A stretch of DNA of 64,000 bases from Negadavirga shengliensis (lineage in GTDB: Bacteria > Bacteroidota > Bacteroidia > Cytophagales > Cyclobacteriaceae): positions 62,001 through 126,000 of the forward strand of contig NZ_JBHSJJ010000003.1 in assembly GCF_042652345.1 (NCBI RefSeq). The letters run 5' to 3'. Positions within the stretch are counted from its first letter, which is position 1. Each line of letters begins with the position of its first letter. Below are positions 44,970 to 54,518 of this stretch, piece after piece. Under the pieces are notes generated by a model. The model was given only the letters and a program-made list of their open reading frames with translations. It was not told the DNA's origin and searched no databases. The position numbers were made by a program, and so were the translations under genes.

Positions 44970-45812
44970 GTGGCACTGGATCAGTACAAAGAAGAAGAGG
45001 AAGAGGACGGTAACATGTCCTTTTTGGACCATTTAGAGCAGTTGCGTTGGCATCTGCTGCGGTCCATTTCGGCCATATTGGTGTTCATGGTTCTGGCTTT
45101 TTTATCGAAAAGCTTCGTGTTCGGGAAGGTGATTCTGGGACCGTCGAAAATTGACTTCATTACCTACAGGGTACTCTGTAATATCTCGGATGCTTTGTCC
45201 ATACCTGCCCTGTGTATACAGGAACTCCCCTTCATCATTCAAAGCAGGCAGATGACAGGACAGTTTTCCATGCATATCACGTCCAGTCTGGTGGTAGGCT
45301 TGATCGCGGCGTTTCCCTATGTTTTTTGGGAAGTATGGAAATTTATCAGTCCGGGGTTATATGATCAGGAAAGAAATGCAGCGCGGGGAGCCGTGTTCTT
45401 CGTAAGCTTCCTGTTTTTCTTGGGGGCCAGTTTTGGATATTTTATATTGGCGCCGTTATCCATCAATTTTCTTTCCAATTACCAGTTGGATCCCACCATC
45501 GCCAATGAGTTTGATATTACCTCGTATGTGTCCACACTTTCTATGCTGGTGCTGGCCTCCGCGGTAATGTTCCAGCTACCCATCGTCATCTACTTTCTTA
45601 CCAAAGCTGGCCTGGTTTCTTCTTTGATGCTAAAGACTTATAGGCGGCATGCCATCGTTGTAATATTAGTACTTTCGGCATTGATTACACCTCCGGATGT
45701 GATCAGCCAGATATTGATTGCCATGCCTATACTGGTTTTGTATGAAGCGGGGATTATCATCGCTAAAAGACTGGAAAAAAAGAGAAGGGAAGAGGAGTTA
45801 ATGAATAACTAA
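44970..45812 (+). CDS. tatC: Sec-independent protein translocase TatC
   Basis: 280 residues from a GTG start; the ATG 15 codons later (MSFLDHLEQLRWHLLRS) is a possible alternative. TatC recognises twin-arginine signal peptides of folded proteins. Six helices and the motifs FLDHLEQLRWH (start of the family consensus), SLVVGLIAAFPYVFWEVWKFISPGL, FVSFLFFLGASFGYFILAPLSINFL and ITPPDVISQILIAMPILVLYE are visible. There is an insertion in the first external loop (about residues 60-85) with two Cys residues, as in many Bacteroidota TatC proteins. Between glyA and rpiB. Confidence 0.94.
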   Translation: MALDQYKEEEEEDGNMSFLDHLEQLRWHLLRSISAILVFMVLAFLSKSFVFGKVILGPSKIDFITYRVLCNISDALSIPALCIQELPFIIQSRQMTGQFSMHITSSLVVGLIAAFPYVFWEVWKFISPGLYDQERNAARGAVFFVSFLFFLGASFGYFILAPLSINFLSNYQLDPTIANEFDITSYVSTLSMLVLASAVMFQLPIVIYFLTKAGLVSSLMLKTYRRHAIVVILVLSALITPPDVISQILIAMPILVLYEAGIIIAKRLEKKRREEELMNN

Positions 45813-45825
45813 TAATATTAAAATT

Positions 45826-46260
45826 ATGTCTAAGTTGATTGCCATTGGCGGTGACCATGCCGGATTCGAATACAAACAGCGGCTGATAACCCTATTAGAA
45901 AACAAAGGCTATGAGGTAAAGGATTTTGGTCCTGACACTTCTGATTCGGTAGACTACCCGGACTATGTCCATCCACTCTGTGAAGCGATAGAGAAAAGAG
46001 AGATGGACCTGGGAGTAATAATTTGCGGTAGCGGTAATGGAGTAGCCATTACCGCCAACAAACATCAGGGAATCAGAGCCGCAATATGCTGGAATGAAGA
46101 ACTTGCCGCATTGGCAAGACAGCACAACGATGCCAATCTTATTGCTCTGCCTGCCAGGTTTATTCCCTATGCGTTAACGGAGAAATTGGTTGATATTTTC
46201 CTTAACACGGAGTTTGAAGGTGGAAGGCATGCCCGCAGGGTGGGTAAAATCCCTTGTTAA
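45826..46260 (+). CDS. rpiB: Ribose-5-phosphate isomerase B
   Basis: 144 residues. Interconverts ribose 5-phosphate and ribulose 5-phosphate in the pentose phosphate pathway (some members act on allose 6-phosphate). Motifs: AIGGDHAGFEYK (about 6-17), DFGPDTSDSVDYPDY, GVIICGSGNGVAITANKHQGIRAA with the active-site Cys, HNDANLIALPARF and EGGRHARRV. It follows tatC by 13 bp. A terminator hairpin lies directly after it. Confidence 0.95.
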   Translation: MSKLIAIGGDHAGFEYKQRLITLLENKGYEVKDFGPDTSDSVDYPDYVHPLCEAIEKREMDLGVIICGSGNGVAITANKHQGIRAAICWNEELAALARQHNDANLIALPARFIPYALTEKLVDIFLNTEFEGGRHARRVGKIPC

Positions 46261-46285
46261 TGACGACAAGCGTAAAAAATTCATC

Positions 46286-46319
46286 AAACGGTTCCATGGA
46301 ATTGCATGGAGCCGTTTTT
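46286..46319 (+). terminator. Terminator between rpiB and the convergent DUF6427 gene
   Basis: AAACGGTTCCATG (46286-46298) pairs with CATGGAGCCGTTT (46305-46317) with one G-T pair and a 6-nt loop, followed by TTT. It ends the glyA-tatC-rpiB transcript and abuts the 3' end of the minus-strand gene. Confidence 0.85.
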
Positions 46320-47716
46320 CATTTCAACCTATAGACCCCGGGTTTTTCTTCCAGGTACATGTTCTTAAGCTTGGGGAGTTGCTCCATCAAATTTTTAAAG
46401 ACCCCTTCCTCATCTATGACGTATACGGGCCGTTCTTCTATAAAAGAAAGATACGTGTTCGTCAGTACTTCCAGATCATCCCTGTTTCTCCAATAGTTTC
46501 TCGCCAGGCCGAAATGCAGGTAAGGAGTGGCTAGGGAAGCATTGTGATAGTAGGATGGGTCATTTCCCAGAACCAATATGGGCAAGCCTGAAGTAAGCAA
46601 ATGCTTTTCTTCCGGCAGGATGGCGTATTGAATAAAAGATGGGTCATTTTTCTTGTAAAATGCCCAGCTGTATCCCATAAAAGGAATGATGAGAAAAAAC
46701 GAATAGAACAATATGGATTGGAGCATTGGTCTGGGATGACTGACAATCAGGTGGGTAACAAAGTAAGTAAAGACGGGAAGAAAACAAATGAACTGGTAAG
46801 GGGAAAGTCTGTTGATAAGAAAAACCGTACCTACCAGAAAAATCCCATACACTACAAACAACTGGTTTTGTTTTTGTTGGGTGAGGTTCATCCTGCCGAT
46901 AAAATTGTTTCTGAGGTACCCGGCTAAAGATAGCAGACATGGAAGAAGGAACAGAAATAATAGATCAGCATATTGTACGTGGAAGATTTTATCCACCGTT
47001 CTGGACGTGAGGAAAAAATGCTGTACGAATTCATATAGTCCGTCCATCCAAAAGAAAAAAAGTGCACATATGGAGACCGGCAATAAATACCCGGTTACAC
47101 TCAGGGCCAGTTGCTGGAAAGAAAAACCATTGATCATTATTCCACTCAATATCAGAAAAGGAAGAAACACCACCAAGGGGAAATGAAAGCAGAAACCAAT
47201 TCCTGCATAAAGTCCCATAAGCAGGACGGATTCTGTTGGGTTTTGATTGAGGGAGGTTTGGCCCAGGAGCTGCCCAAAAGCCAGCAAAATAAAGGTCCCG
47301 CCTAGAAGGCCGGGGGATAGGGTGAGAAAATCAAATGAGATATGAAACAAAACGGCCATCACAAAGGCAGGTATGTAGCTGTTTTCATCAAATGTTTTAA
47401 ACCGGATAAAAAGATGGTTGATATAATACACTTGGAACAGTATGACAAAAAAAGCCATAAACCGATAGGCACTTGCAGATTTTCCGAACAGGACATGGCT
47501 GGCCCAATAAACCAGGGAGGAAAAAGGACCCGTGTCATCCAAAATGCCGGTGTACATCAAATGGCCATCAGAAATTCTCTCTCCCATAAGCAACCAGATT
47601 ATTTCCGGCTGAATGACGGGAAGGTTCATCATTAAATAGGGTACACGCAGCAGCATCAATAGGAACAGAATTCCTATCATCCGCCAGGGATCATTGATTT
47701 TGAAAAAAGACAGCAA
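46319..47716 (-). CDS. Polytopic membrane protein (DUF6427-like)
   Basis: 465 residues with about 11 hydrophobic helices. The first external loop has VIQPEIIWLLMGERISDGHLMYTGILDDTGPFS, an acidic layout like that of GT-C membrane glycosyltransferases, but no donor motif is clear. It resembles the Bacteroidota DUF6427 family as I remember it. Function unknown. It is transcribed toward rpiB and diverges from rbfA, with 84 bp between the two starts. Confidence 0.72.
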   Translation of the reverse strand: MLSFFKINDPWRMIGILFLLMLLRVPYLMMNLPVIQPEIIWLLMGERISDGHLMYTGILDDTGPFSSLVYWASHVLFGKSASAYRFMAFFVILFQVYYINHLFIRFKTFDENSYIPAFVMAVLFHISFDFLTLSPGLLGGTFILLAFGQLLGQTSLNQNPTESVLLMGLYAGIGFCFHFPLVVFLPFLILSGIMINGFSFQQLALSVTGYLLPVSICALFFFWMDGLYEFVQHFFLTSRTVDKIFHVQYADLLFLFLLPCLLSLAGYLRNNFIGRMNLTQQKQNQLFVVYGIFLVGTVFLINRLSPYQFICFLPVFTYFVTHLIVSHPRPMLQSILFYSFFLIIPFMGYSWAFYKKNDPSFIQYAILPEEKHLLTSGLPILVLGNDPSYYHNASLATPYLHFGLARNYWRNRDDLEVLTNTYLSFIEERPVYVIDEEGVFKNLMEQLPKLKNMYLEEKPGVYRLK

Positions 47717-47773
47717 GAAACGATTTGTTTATAATCTGAAACCACGAAATTAAAGGTTACTCATATATTTCAC

Positions 47774-47781
47774 TAAATTTG
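47774..47781 (+). promoter_or_regulatory. Candidate -7 element for rbfA
   Basis: TAAATTTG matches TAnnTTTG, placed 19 bp before the rbfA ATG. A clear TTG at the -33 position is missing. Confidence 0.45.
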
Positions 47782-47800
47782 CGTATAATAAATATTCATT

Positions 47801-48178
47801 ATGGAAAGTAAAAGGCAGCAAAAATACGCAAAACTTATCCAAAAAGAGCTTGGCCAGATTTTTCAAAGAGAATCAAGGGCGCTGGTGGGAAATGCCATGG
47901 TTACGGTTACCCGTGTGCACATGAGCCCGGATCTCGGTGTAGCCAAGGTATACCTGAGTTTCTTACTTGCCAACAACCAGGAAATTTTTGAAAAAATAAA
48001 TGAAAATAAAAAAAGCATCCGTAAAAACCTGGGTGTCAGGATCGGGAAAACGGTGAGACTGATTCCCGAATTGGTTTTTTATTTGGATGAATCCGCTGCT
48101 TATGCCCAGCATATGGATGATGTCATATCCAAGCTGGATATTCCCGAAGCGTCTGATGAGGAAGAGGAAGAAGATTAA
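47801..48178 (+). CDS. rbfA: Ribosome-binding factor A
   Basis: 125 residues with a KH-like fold. RbfA helps late maturation of the 30S subunit by binding near the 16S helix 1 region, important in cold. Family pattern: RQQKYAKLIQKELGQIFQRE, VTVTRVHMSPDLGVAKVYLSF, IRKNLGVRIGKTVRLIPELVFYLDES. The tail is strongly acidic (EASDEEEEED). The permease gene follows 13 bp later, so both are probably in one transcript. Confidence 0.95.
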   Translation: MESKRQQKYAKLIQKELGQIFQRESRALVGNAMVTVTRVHMSPDLGVAKVYLSFLLANNQEIFEKINENKKSIRKNLGVRIGKTVRLIPELVFYLDESAAYAQHMDDVISKLDIPEASDEEEEED

Positions 48179-48191
48179 CCGAAACTGAGCA

Positions 48192-49415
48192 TTGAACCTT
48201 TCATTTTTCATAGCGGCGAGATATTTCCGTAGCAAAAAGAAGCGGAATTTTATTACGGTACTTTCCAGGATATCCATGATCGGCGTAGCCGTCGGCACCA
48301 TGGCTTTGGTGGTGGTGCTTTCGGTATTCAATGGACTGGAAGATCTTATTAAAAATCTATATGCCTCTTTTGATGCCGAACTCAAAGTAGAACCGGTTCT
48401 TGGAAAATCATTCGAAGTGGACACTGACTGGCTGAAAGGCATTGAAGCGATAGAAGGGGTAGAGGTACTCACGGAAGTAATAGAAGACAATGCACTTTTC
48501 AAATATGGCGAAAACCAGGTGGTGGCTACCATAAAAGGTGTGTCAGACAATTTTTTGAGACAGAACAGGTTTGAAAAGGGGTACTTTACGGGGGAAATGT
48601 CATTGGGACAGCCGGGCCAGCCCCACGCGATCATCGGACGCAACCTTTCTTATTTTCTTCAGGTCGGGCTTGATGATGAATTTGAGCTGATGCAGGTGTT
48701 TTATCCAAAAGCCCCAAGGGCAGGATCCATTGACCCCAGCAGCATGTATAATCGCGAAGTAATCAAACCGGTCGGGATTTTCAGTATAGAAAAGCAATTT
48801 GATGATGAATATGTCATAGCTCCTCTGGACTTTGCAGCCCGCCTTCTGAATTATGGCAATAGAAGGACCGCGCTGGAGATTAAGGTGATTCAGGGACATG
48901 ACATCAAGAAAGTCAAAAACCGTATCCGTAATTATGTGGGCGAGAATTTTTCGGTTAAAGATACCGATGAACAGCATGCGGGTTTGCTGATGACCATCCG
49001 TCTGGAAAAACTGTTTGTTTTTCTTACCCTTACTTTTATACTGGCGGTAGCTTCCTTCAATATTTTCTTTTCATTGAGCATGTTGGCCATCGAGAAGAAA
49101 AAAGACATTGCTGTGTTGTTTTCAATGGGAGCAACGAAAAAACTGATAAAATCCATCTACATCAAGGAGGGGGCTATCATTGCTTTCACCGGTGCGGCAG
49201 TGGGAATTCTTGTCGGATTTATTCTTTGTTGGCTTCAGGATGCTTTTGGACTCGTGTCACTGGGAGTGACTTCATCCATCGTGGAAAGTTATCCTGTTAA
49301 GATGCAGGTATCGGACTTTTTGTTTACCAGCATCAGTGTGATATTGATTACTTTTCTGGCTTCTTACCGCCCAGCCCTGATAGCATCCCGGGTACAAACA
49401 ACCTTGCATTTATAA
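48192..49415 (+). CDS. ABC transporter permease, LolC/LolE-like (FtsX fold)
   Basis: 407 residues from a TTG start that gives NLSFFIAARYFRSKKKRNFITVLSRISMIGVAVGTMALVVVLSVFNG, the typical N-terminus of LolC/E proteins. A periplasmic domain follows the first helix (about 45-275), and three C-terminal helices form the FtsX permease core (RLEKLFVFLTLTFILAVASFNIF, EGAIIAFTGAAVGILVGF, VSDFLFTSISVILITFLASYRPA). In this family the protein extracts lipoproteins from the inner membrane with LolD. Many propeller lipoproteins in this genome would be clients. No LolD gene is in the window. Confidence 0.88.
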   Translation: MNLSFFIAARYFRSKKKRNFITVLSRISMIGVAVGTMALVVVLSVFNGLEDLIKNLYASFDAELKVEPVLGKSFEVDTDWLKGIEAIEGVEVLTEVIEDNALFKYGENQVVATIKGVSDNFLRQNRFEKGYFTGEMSLGQPGQPHAIIGRNLSYFLQVGLDDEFELMQVFYPKAPRAGSIDPSSMYNREVIKPVGIFSIEKQFDDEYVIAPLDFAARLLNYGNRRTALEIKVIQGHDIKKVKNRIRNYVGENFSVKDTDEQHAGLLMTIRLEKLFVFLTLTFILAVASFNIFFSLSMLAIEKKKDIAVLFSMGATKKLIKSIYIKEGAIIAFTGAAVGILVGFILCWLQDAFGLVSLGVTSSIVESYPVKMQVSDFLFTSISVILITFLASYRPALIASRVQTTLHL

Positions 49416-49527
49416 AGCAATTATTACGGCAAGAATTAATTATTTTTTAAATAATTCTGTAATTTGCAAGCTGCCAAAAATGATAAATAGTGGGTCGTGA
49501 ACCCATTTTGTTCAAAATGCTGTTTTA

Positions 49528-52464
49528 ATGAAAGTAGCTTCAGATAAGCCGTTTAGAATAATTTATTCCCTGTTCAATCATGAGTTTTTGGGAATTCTTT
49601 TTGAGTCCTTTGCCATTCAGTTGGATGACAAAGGAAGGCTGTCCTATGCCTATCAAAATATTTCATTCAAAAACGCCAATGAATTTGCCACTGAGTTGGA
49701 TGATACAGATTATGAACTGATCAAACTCATGGACAGCATGCAGCAGGAGGCCATTGTCAAGAAATTTAACAGTAAAAATATCAAGCCCAAGGACTTTCTA
49801 AGAAAAATCTATGATGGGCAGAATTCCAATTCTTCCAATAAAGAGGTCCAAAAGCTGATCGACCACCGGCTGGAAAATACCCGGTCCAAGATACTCAGCA
49901 GGATCAAAGGCAAACGTCTTTTTGAAATGGGAAATGATGGTAATCCCATTTGGAAGGAAATTGAAGTAATGCCGGAAAAGGCCTCTGTGTTGTTTCACTT
50001 TCGGCGTAATGAAGAGAATACCCATTACTTTCCTACCATAAAATATTTGGAAGAGAAGCTGGAATGGCAATATAGAGGAGCCTATCTGTTATGCTATGAC
50101 CCTGCATGGCTAGTGGTTGACAACAGGCTCTATAATTTTGAAAAAGACGTAGATGGGAAAAAACTCCTGCCATTCTTAAATAAGAAGTTTATAGTTATAC
50201 CAAGAAAGGTTGAGGAATCTTATTACCAGAAGTTTGTGACCCAATTGGTAGCTTCTTTTGACGTATATGCAAAGGGATTTGATATCAAGGTAGAGCGCTC
50301 CCAGCCCAAAGTACAGTTGTATTTGAGCGATCTCCCCGGCAACCCCAGTACAGATATGTTTGGAGGCAAAATGGAGGATGAAGAGGAGGAAAAGATGGTT
50401 TTTGACTTGAGGTTCCGGTATGGTGATTATACGTTCCGGGCTGACCAGGCTTCTCCCACCAATGTAGAGTTGGAAAAAGACGGTGACGAGTATGTTTTTT
50501 ATAAAGTGGTCCGGGATCTTCAGAAAGAAGCGTTTTACGGAGATTTTCTAAAAAGCCGCGGTCTGGCGGTAAGGAACAGCAGGCAGGCAATGAGCAAGAG
50601 GATGGCCTATGATTGGATCATGAACTATAAGCCGGAACTGGATGATATAGGCATTAAAATCGTGCAGTCCAACAATGAAAAAGGGAAGAAATATTTTATC
50701 GGGCAGGCGAACATATCCATAAAAATCAATGAAAAAATCGACTGGTTTGATGTAGAAGCCATGGTTACCTTTGGGGATTACCAGATTCCTTTTGTGAAAT
50801 TCCGGAAACTCCTGATGAAAGGTAAAACTGAAATAGAACTGCCAAACAAGGAGGTGGCGATCATTCCAAAGTCTTGGTTTGTAAACTACGCGGAGATTTT
50901 TTCCTTCATGGAACATCAGGAGGAAACCGACCATCCGCTCAGATTGAAGAAACATCATATCGCCCTGGCCCAGGAACTCGAAAAAGGGAACCTTCTAAAA
51001 CTTTCCCTAAGCGATAGGCTCAGAAAATTAAGGGATTTTTCCAGCATCGAGGATTATGATCTCTCGAAATATTTTAAGGGGACCCTGAGACCTTACCAAA
51101 AGGCAGGGTATAACTGGATGAGGTTTCTCAACGAATACCATTTCGGAGGATGTCTGGCAGACGATATGGGGTTGGGAAAGACCGTACAGACTTTGGCCCT
51201 CCTTGCTTCCGAAAAAGAGCGGACGGAAGGGGCTACCTCTTTATTGGTCATGCCGACTTCATTGATTTATAACTGGGAGCTCGAAGCCAAAAAATTCACA
51301 CCTAAATTAAAGATTCTGACCTATACAGGTTCCCAAAGAATCAAAGACTGCAGCAGTTTTGACCGCTATGATCTTGTATTGACGTCTTACGGGATTACCC
51401 GTATGGACGTGGACGTACTAAAGGGGTTTTATTTCAACTATATTATTCTGGATGAGTCACAAGCGATTAAAAATCCCGACAGCATCATTTCAAAAGCAGT
51501 CGTGCAGCTGAACAGCCAACACAAAATGATTCTTACGGGTACTCCTGTGGAGAACGGAACCATGGACCTCTGGTCCCAGATGAATTTTATCAACAGGGGA
51601 CTATTGGGAAATCAACATGGTTTCAAAAAGCAGTTTTTACTTCCTATAGAAAAAAAGAACGACTCGGACAAGATATCCAAGTTGAATGCCATGATCAAGC
51701 CCTTTATTCTTAGAAGGCTTAAGTCCCAGGTAGCTACTGATCTGCCCGAGAAGGTGATCAACGTCAAGTATTCTACCATGACCGATGAGCAGCAAAAAGC
51801 TTATGAGGAAGTGAAAAACTATTACAGGGATAAGCTCATTGATGAGATGTCTGTCCCGGGAGTGCCTCAGAAATCCCTGACCCTGCTGAAAGGCCTGACA
51901 CAACTCAGACAGATCGCCAACCACCCCAAAATGGCTGATGAAATGTATGAAGGTGATTCAGGAAAGATGGAAGATGTGGTACACATGATAAAGTCTACCG
52001 TAAGCGAGGGACATAAAGTGCTTATTTTTAGCCAATTTGTAAAACATCTTTCATTGGTGAGAAGGTTCTTGGATGAGGAGGAACTGCAATATTCTTACCT
52101 GGACGGCACAACTAAAAACCGGCAGGCGCAAGTGAATGCTTTTCAGGAAGATCCTGATATAAAGGTCTTTTTAATCTCACTCAAAGCAGGGGGGGTAGGG
52201 CTGAACCTTACCAAAGCGGAGTATGTATTTATGCTGGACCCTTGGTGGAACCCCGCCGTAGAATCTCAGGCAATAGACAGGGCACACAGAATCGGTCAAC
52301 AGAATAAAGTGATCATCTATAAATTCATTACCAGGGAAACCGTAGAGGAAAAAATAATGACTTTACAGGAAAGAAAGATGGCCCTGGCAGGTGAGCTGAT
52401 CAGTACGGAAGAGAGTTTTATCAAAAGTCTCAGCCAGGAGGATATTACGGCATTGCTGGCCTGA
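49528..52464 (+). CDS. SNF2-family DEAD/DEAH-box helicase
   Basis: 978 residues. The N-terminal half (about 1-500) is a poorly conserved region. The C-terminal ATPase has Walker A DDMGLGKTVQTLALL, motif II DESQ (IILDESQAIKNP), motif III LTGTPVENG, and the HELICc half (KVLIFSQFVKHLSL, LISLKAGGVGLNLTKAEYVFMLDPWWNPAVE, QAIDRAHRIGQ). Such bacterial Swi2/Snf2 proteins, like RapA, remodel RNA polymerase or DNA-protein complexes. The long N-terminal part is unlike RapA's, so the client is open. Stand-alone gene. Confidence 0.93.
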   Translation: MKVASDKPFRIIYSLFNHEFLGILFESFAIQLDDKGRLSYAYQNISFKNANEFATELDDTDYELIKLMDSMQQEAIVKKFNSKNIKPKDFLRKIYDGQNSNSSNKEVQKLIDHRLENTRSKILSRIKGKRLFEMGNDGNPIWKEIEVMPEKASVLFHFRRNEENTHYFPTIKYLEEKLEWQYRGAYLLCYDPAWLVVDNRLYNFEKDVDGKKLLPFLNKKFIVIPRKVEESYYQKFVTQLVASFDVYAKGFDIKVERSQPKVQLYLSDLPGNPSTDMFGGKMEDEEEEKMVFDLRFRYGDYTFRADQASPTNVELEKDGDEYVFYKVVRDLQKEAFYGDFLKSRGLAVRNSRQAMSKRMAYDWIMNYKPELDDIGIKIVQSNNEKGKKYFIGQANISIKINEKIDWFDVEAMVTFGDYQIPFVKFRKLLMKGKTEIELPNKEVAIIPKSWFVNYAEIFSFMEHQEETDHPLRLKKHHIALAQELEKGNLLKLSLSDRLRKLRDFSSIEDYDLSKYFKGTLRPYQKAGYNWMRFLNEYHFGGCLADDMGLGKTVQTLALLASEKERTEGATSLLVMPTSLIYNWELEAKKFTPKLKILTYTGSQRIKDCSSFDRYDLVLTSYGITRMDVDVLKGFYFNYIILDESQAIKNPDSIISKAVVQLNSQHKMILTGTPVENGTMDLWSQMNFINRGLLGNQHGFKKQFLLPIEKKNDSDKISKLNAMIKPFILRRLKSQVATDLPEKVINVKYSTMTDEQQKAYEEVKNYYRDKLIDEMSVPGVPQKSLTLLKGLTQLRQIANHPKMADEMYEGDSGKMEDVVHMIKSTVSEGHKVLIFSQFVKHLSLVRRFLDEEELQYSYLDGTTKNRQAQVNAFQEDPDIKVFLISLKAGGVGLNLTKAEYVFMLDPWWNPAVESQAIDRAHRIGQQNKVIIYKFITRETVEEKIMTLQERKMALAGELISTEESFIKSLSQEDITALLA

Positions 52465-52536
52465 TGACCATTATCCAGAGAAAAATCAGCGGAATCATCT
52501 AGAGGAACCAAATAACTTCTTTAAAATAAAGAAACC

Positions 52537-53391
52537 ATGCAGACTGCAATTTTAATCGTTCAATGCAAAGACAACAAGGGGATAGTGGCTGCGGTATCGG
52601 ATTTTCTGTACAGAAATAATGGAAATATTATCGAAGTAGACCAGTACATTGATGACGAAGTGGGTGATTTTTTTATGCGGGCGGAATGGGAACTGGATAC
52701 ATTCAATATAGTAAAAGATGAGATTTTAAGGGTTTTTGCCGAAGAGGTGGGGAACAGATTCAAAATGAAATGTTCGCTTTCCTTCAACTATCCGAAACCG
52801 CGTATGGCGCTGTTTGTGTCCAAATTATCCCATTGTCTTTTTGATATTTTAAGCAGGTACCACTCAGGCCAGTTTCAGGTGGAGATACCGTTGGTCATCT
52901 CCAACCATATGGACCTGAGACCCGTGGTAAAAGCCTTTGGCATTCCTTTTTACCATTTTCCTGTAAATAAAGAAAACAAGGCGGAACAGGAGCGGAAGCA
53001 GCTGGAATTGCTGAAAGGCAATCAGGTAGACTTTGTGGTATTGGCCCGGTATATGCAGATTTTGAGCCGGGATTTTGTAGGCGATTATCCCAACAGTATC
53101 ATCAATATACACCATTCCTTTTTACCGGCCTTTGTAGGAGCCAAACCCTATCATGCGGCATATAAGAGAGGTGTAAAAATTATCGGTGCAACAGCCCACT
53201 ACGTGACAGAAGAGTTGGATGCCGGCCCCATTATTGAACAGGATGTGGCCAGGGTACGGCACCATAATACCGTGGAGGACCTGGTTCAGATCGGGCAGGA
53301 TGTAGAAAAAGTAGTGCTTTCCAAAGCCATCAAATATCATCTGGCCAAGAAAATACAAGTGGTAGGAAATAGGACAATTATATTCAATTAA
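52537..53391 (+). CDS. purU: Formyltetrahydrofolate deformylase
   Basis: 284 residues. Hydrolyses 10-formyl-THF to formate and THF, supplying formate to PurT or balancing one-carbon pools. An N-terminal ACT domain (AILIVQCKDNKGIVAAVSDFLYRNNGN) is followed by the formyltransferase-like domain with the catalytic Asn (VISNHMDLRP), His (NIHHSFLPAFVGAKPYHAA) and Asp (EELDAGPIIEQD). This length and order separate PurU from PurN. It complements glyA, which makes one-carbon folate units about 8 kb upstream. Confidence 0.96.
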   Translation: MQTAILIVQCKDNKGIVAAVSDFLYRNNGNIIEVDQYIDDEVGDFFMRAEWELDTFNIVKDEILRVFAEEVGNRFKMKCSLSFNYPKPRMALFVSKLSHCLFDILSRYHSGQFQVEIPLVISNHMDLRPVVKAFGIPFYHFPVNKENKAEQERKQLELLKGNQVDFVVLARYMQILSRDFVGDYPNSIINIHHSFLPAFVGAKPYHAAYKRGVKIIGATAHYVTEELDAGPIIEQDVARVRHHNTVEDLVQIGQDVEKVVLSKAIKYHLAKKIQVVGNRTIIFN

Positions 53392-53483
53392 ATGGTCACT
53401 CTCTTCCGAAAAGAAAACGGTCAAAAGGGTCTTTTTTGCCATCATTCTAGGACAAATATCCGCTTTTGACCGCTCCTTTTCAT

Positions 53484-53888
53484 TTATTCCCTTTCCATTT
53501 CTACCAAAATGTTTCCGGAATCATCATAAAACACCAGTTTGCGAGCCCTATACGTGTACGTGGAGCTGGATTCCAGGTTAGATAAGAAAGTTCTTTCAAC
53601 ATTCATGTCTTCACAATTATCCCCATCGGTGTACAAAGTGGAAAACTTGATCTGCTCCCTATTGTACGTGGCCCCGCCCCGATAATCATTGCAGCCGGCA
53701 AAACCGCCGATTTCCTGGCCCTCCTTGAACTCCAACGTGAGTCCTTCCAATTTTTCTTTTGGTGCCGAAGTTCCTGTTAAATTGATGACTTTCCAGTCAT
53801 GATCGGACAAGTCTACCGGTTCGCTTTCACATGAGAAAATGAAGAGCGCAACAAAAATGAGAGAAAACAAGGAAACATAAGATTTCAT
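53484..53888 (-). CDS. META-domain lipoprotein
   Basis: 134 residues. Signal peptide with lipobox FIFSCESE (Cys at about 20). The mature part has the META/HslJ pattern: DWKVINLTGTSAP, LTLEFKEGQEIGGFAGCNDYRGGATYNREQIKFSTLYTDGDNC (central Gly-Cys-Asn motif), and a final strand. META proteins are small envelope lipoproteins linked to stress or motility in other bacteria. The two central Cys residues probably form a disulfide. Confidence 0.85.
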   Translation of the reverse strand: MKSYVSLFSLIFVALFIFSCESEPVDLSDHDWKVINLTGTSAPKEKLEGLTLEFKEGQEIGGFAGCNDYRGGATYNREQIKFSTLYTDGDNCEDMNVERTFLSNLESSSTYTYRARKLVFYDDSGNILVEMERE

Positions 53889-54518
53889 ATCCAGTCTGTT
53901 TTGGTTTTTTTAATTTGCCAATTATGGCATTATAGTATGAAATCCCACAAAGACTGTTCTAATCTGGAATATTTACACCGTTAATTTTCCGAAGATTTAG
54001 TATCAGTAGCCATGGACCCCTGACTAATAACCAATAACTACCCAACGTTCCCATGATGGTCCCACTATGAAGGCAGGGTGTCTCGGGGATGTTACGTCGA
54101 TGTTCCGATGGTGTCCCGTACATTCGCCGGTATTTCGCTAAAATCCAAGATTCCATTGTACTTTTTCAATGGTATAAATTCAAATTTCTGGATGTTCCAC
54201 ATTCTTTTTCAGCTTGATCCCTCAACCTTGAAATAAAGTACGATTAGAAAAGCAACTAAGATTAATTGCGTAAATAGTTGGTTTTACATATATTTATTTA
54301 AAACAATTTAGTTTAAACTAGTCTTTTTTTAATAAAGAGCGTAATATTAAGAAGAAACTGTTTTATCGAGACGATTCTTTGAGGTAGCTATCTATATATT
54401 TTAGATACGGTAGTTTTTGGTTTTGATGATTATCAAAGTGGTACTGGGCAACACGTTCAGTTTTATTCTTAAACTTTTTGGGTATTTTAATATGATTATT
54501 TAAAAATATATTGCCACT
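53889..54518. other. Gap without a supported gene
   Basis: About 630 bp. A 65-codon minus-strand frame (53959-54156) is short and its sequence looks repetitive (TGTTCCG- and GTGTCCC-type repeats), so I do not call it. The right half is AT-rich with long A and T runs. No RNA gene was seen. Confidence 0.5.

Noticed and set aside
53418..53472. Terminator from CGGTCAAAAG and CTTTTGACCG
   Set aside because: The arms are complementary, but a loop of about 35 nt and no proper T-tract after the stem make a strong terminator unlikely.
53959..54156. Minus-strand gene of 65 codons
   Set aside because: Short, no motif, and lies in sequence with repeated TGTTCCG and GTGTCCC blocks, so it is more likely intergenic repeat than a gene.
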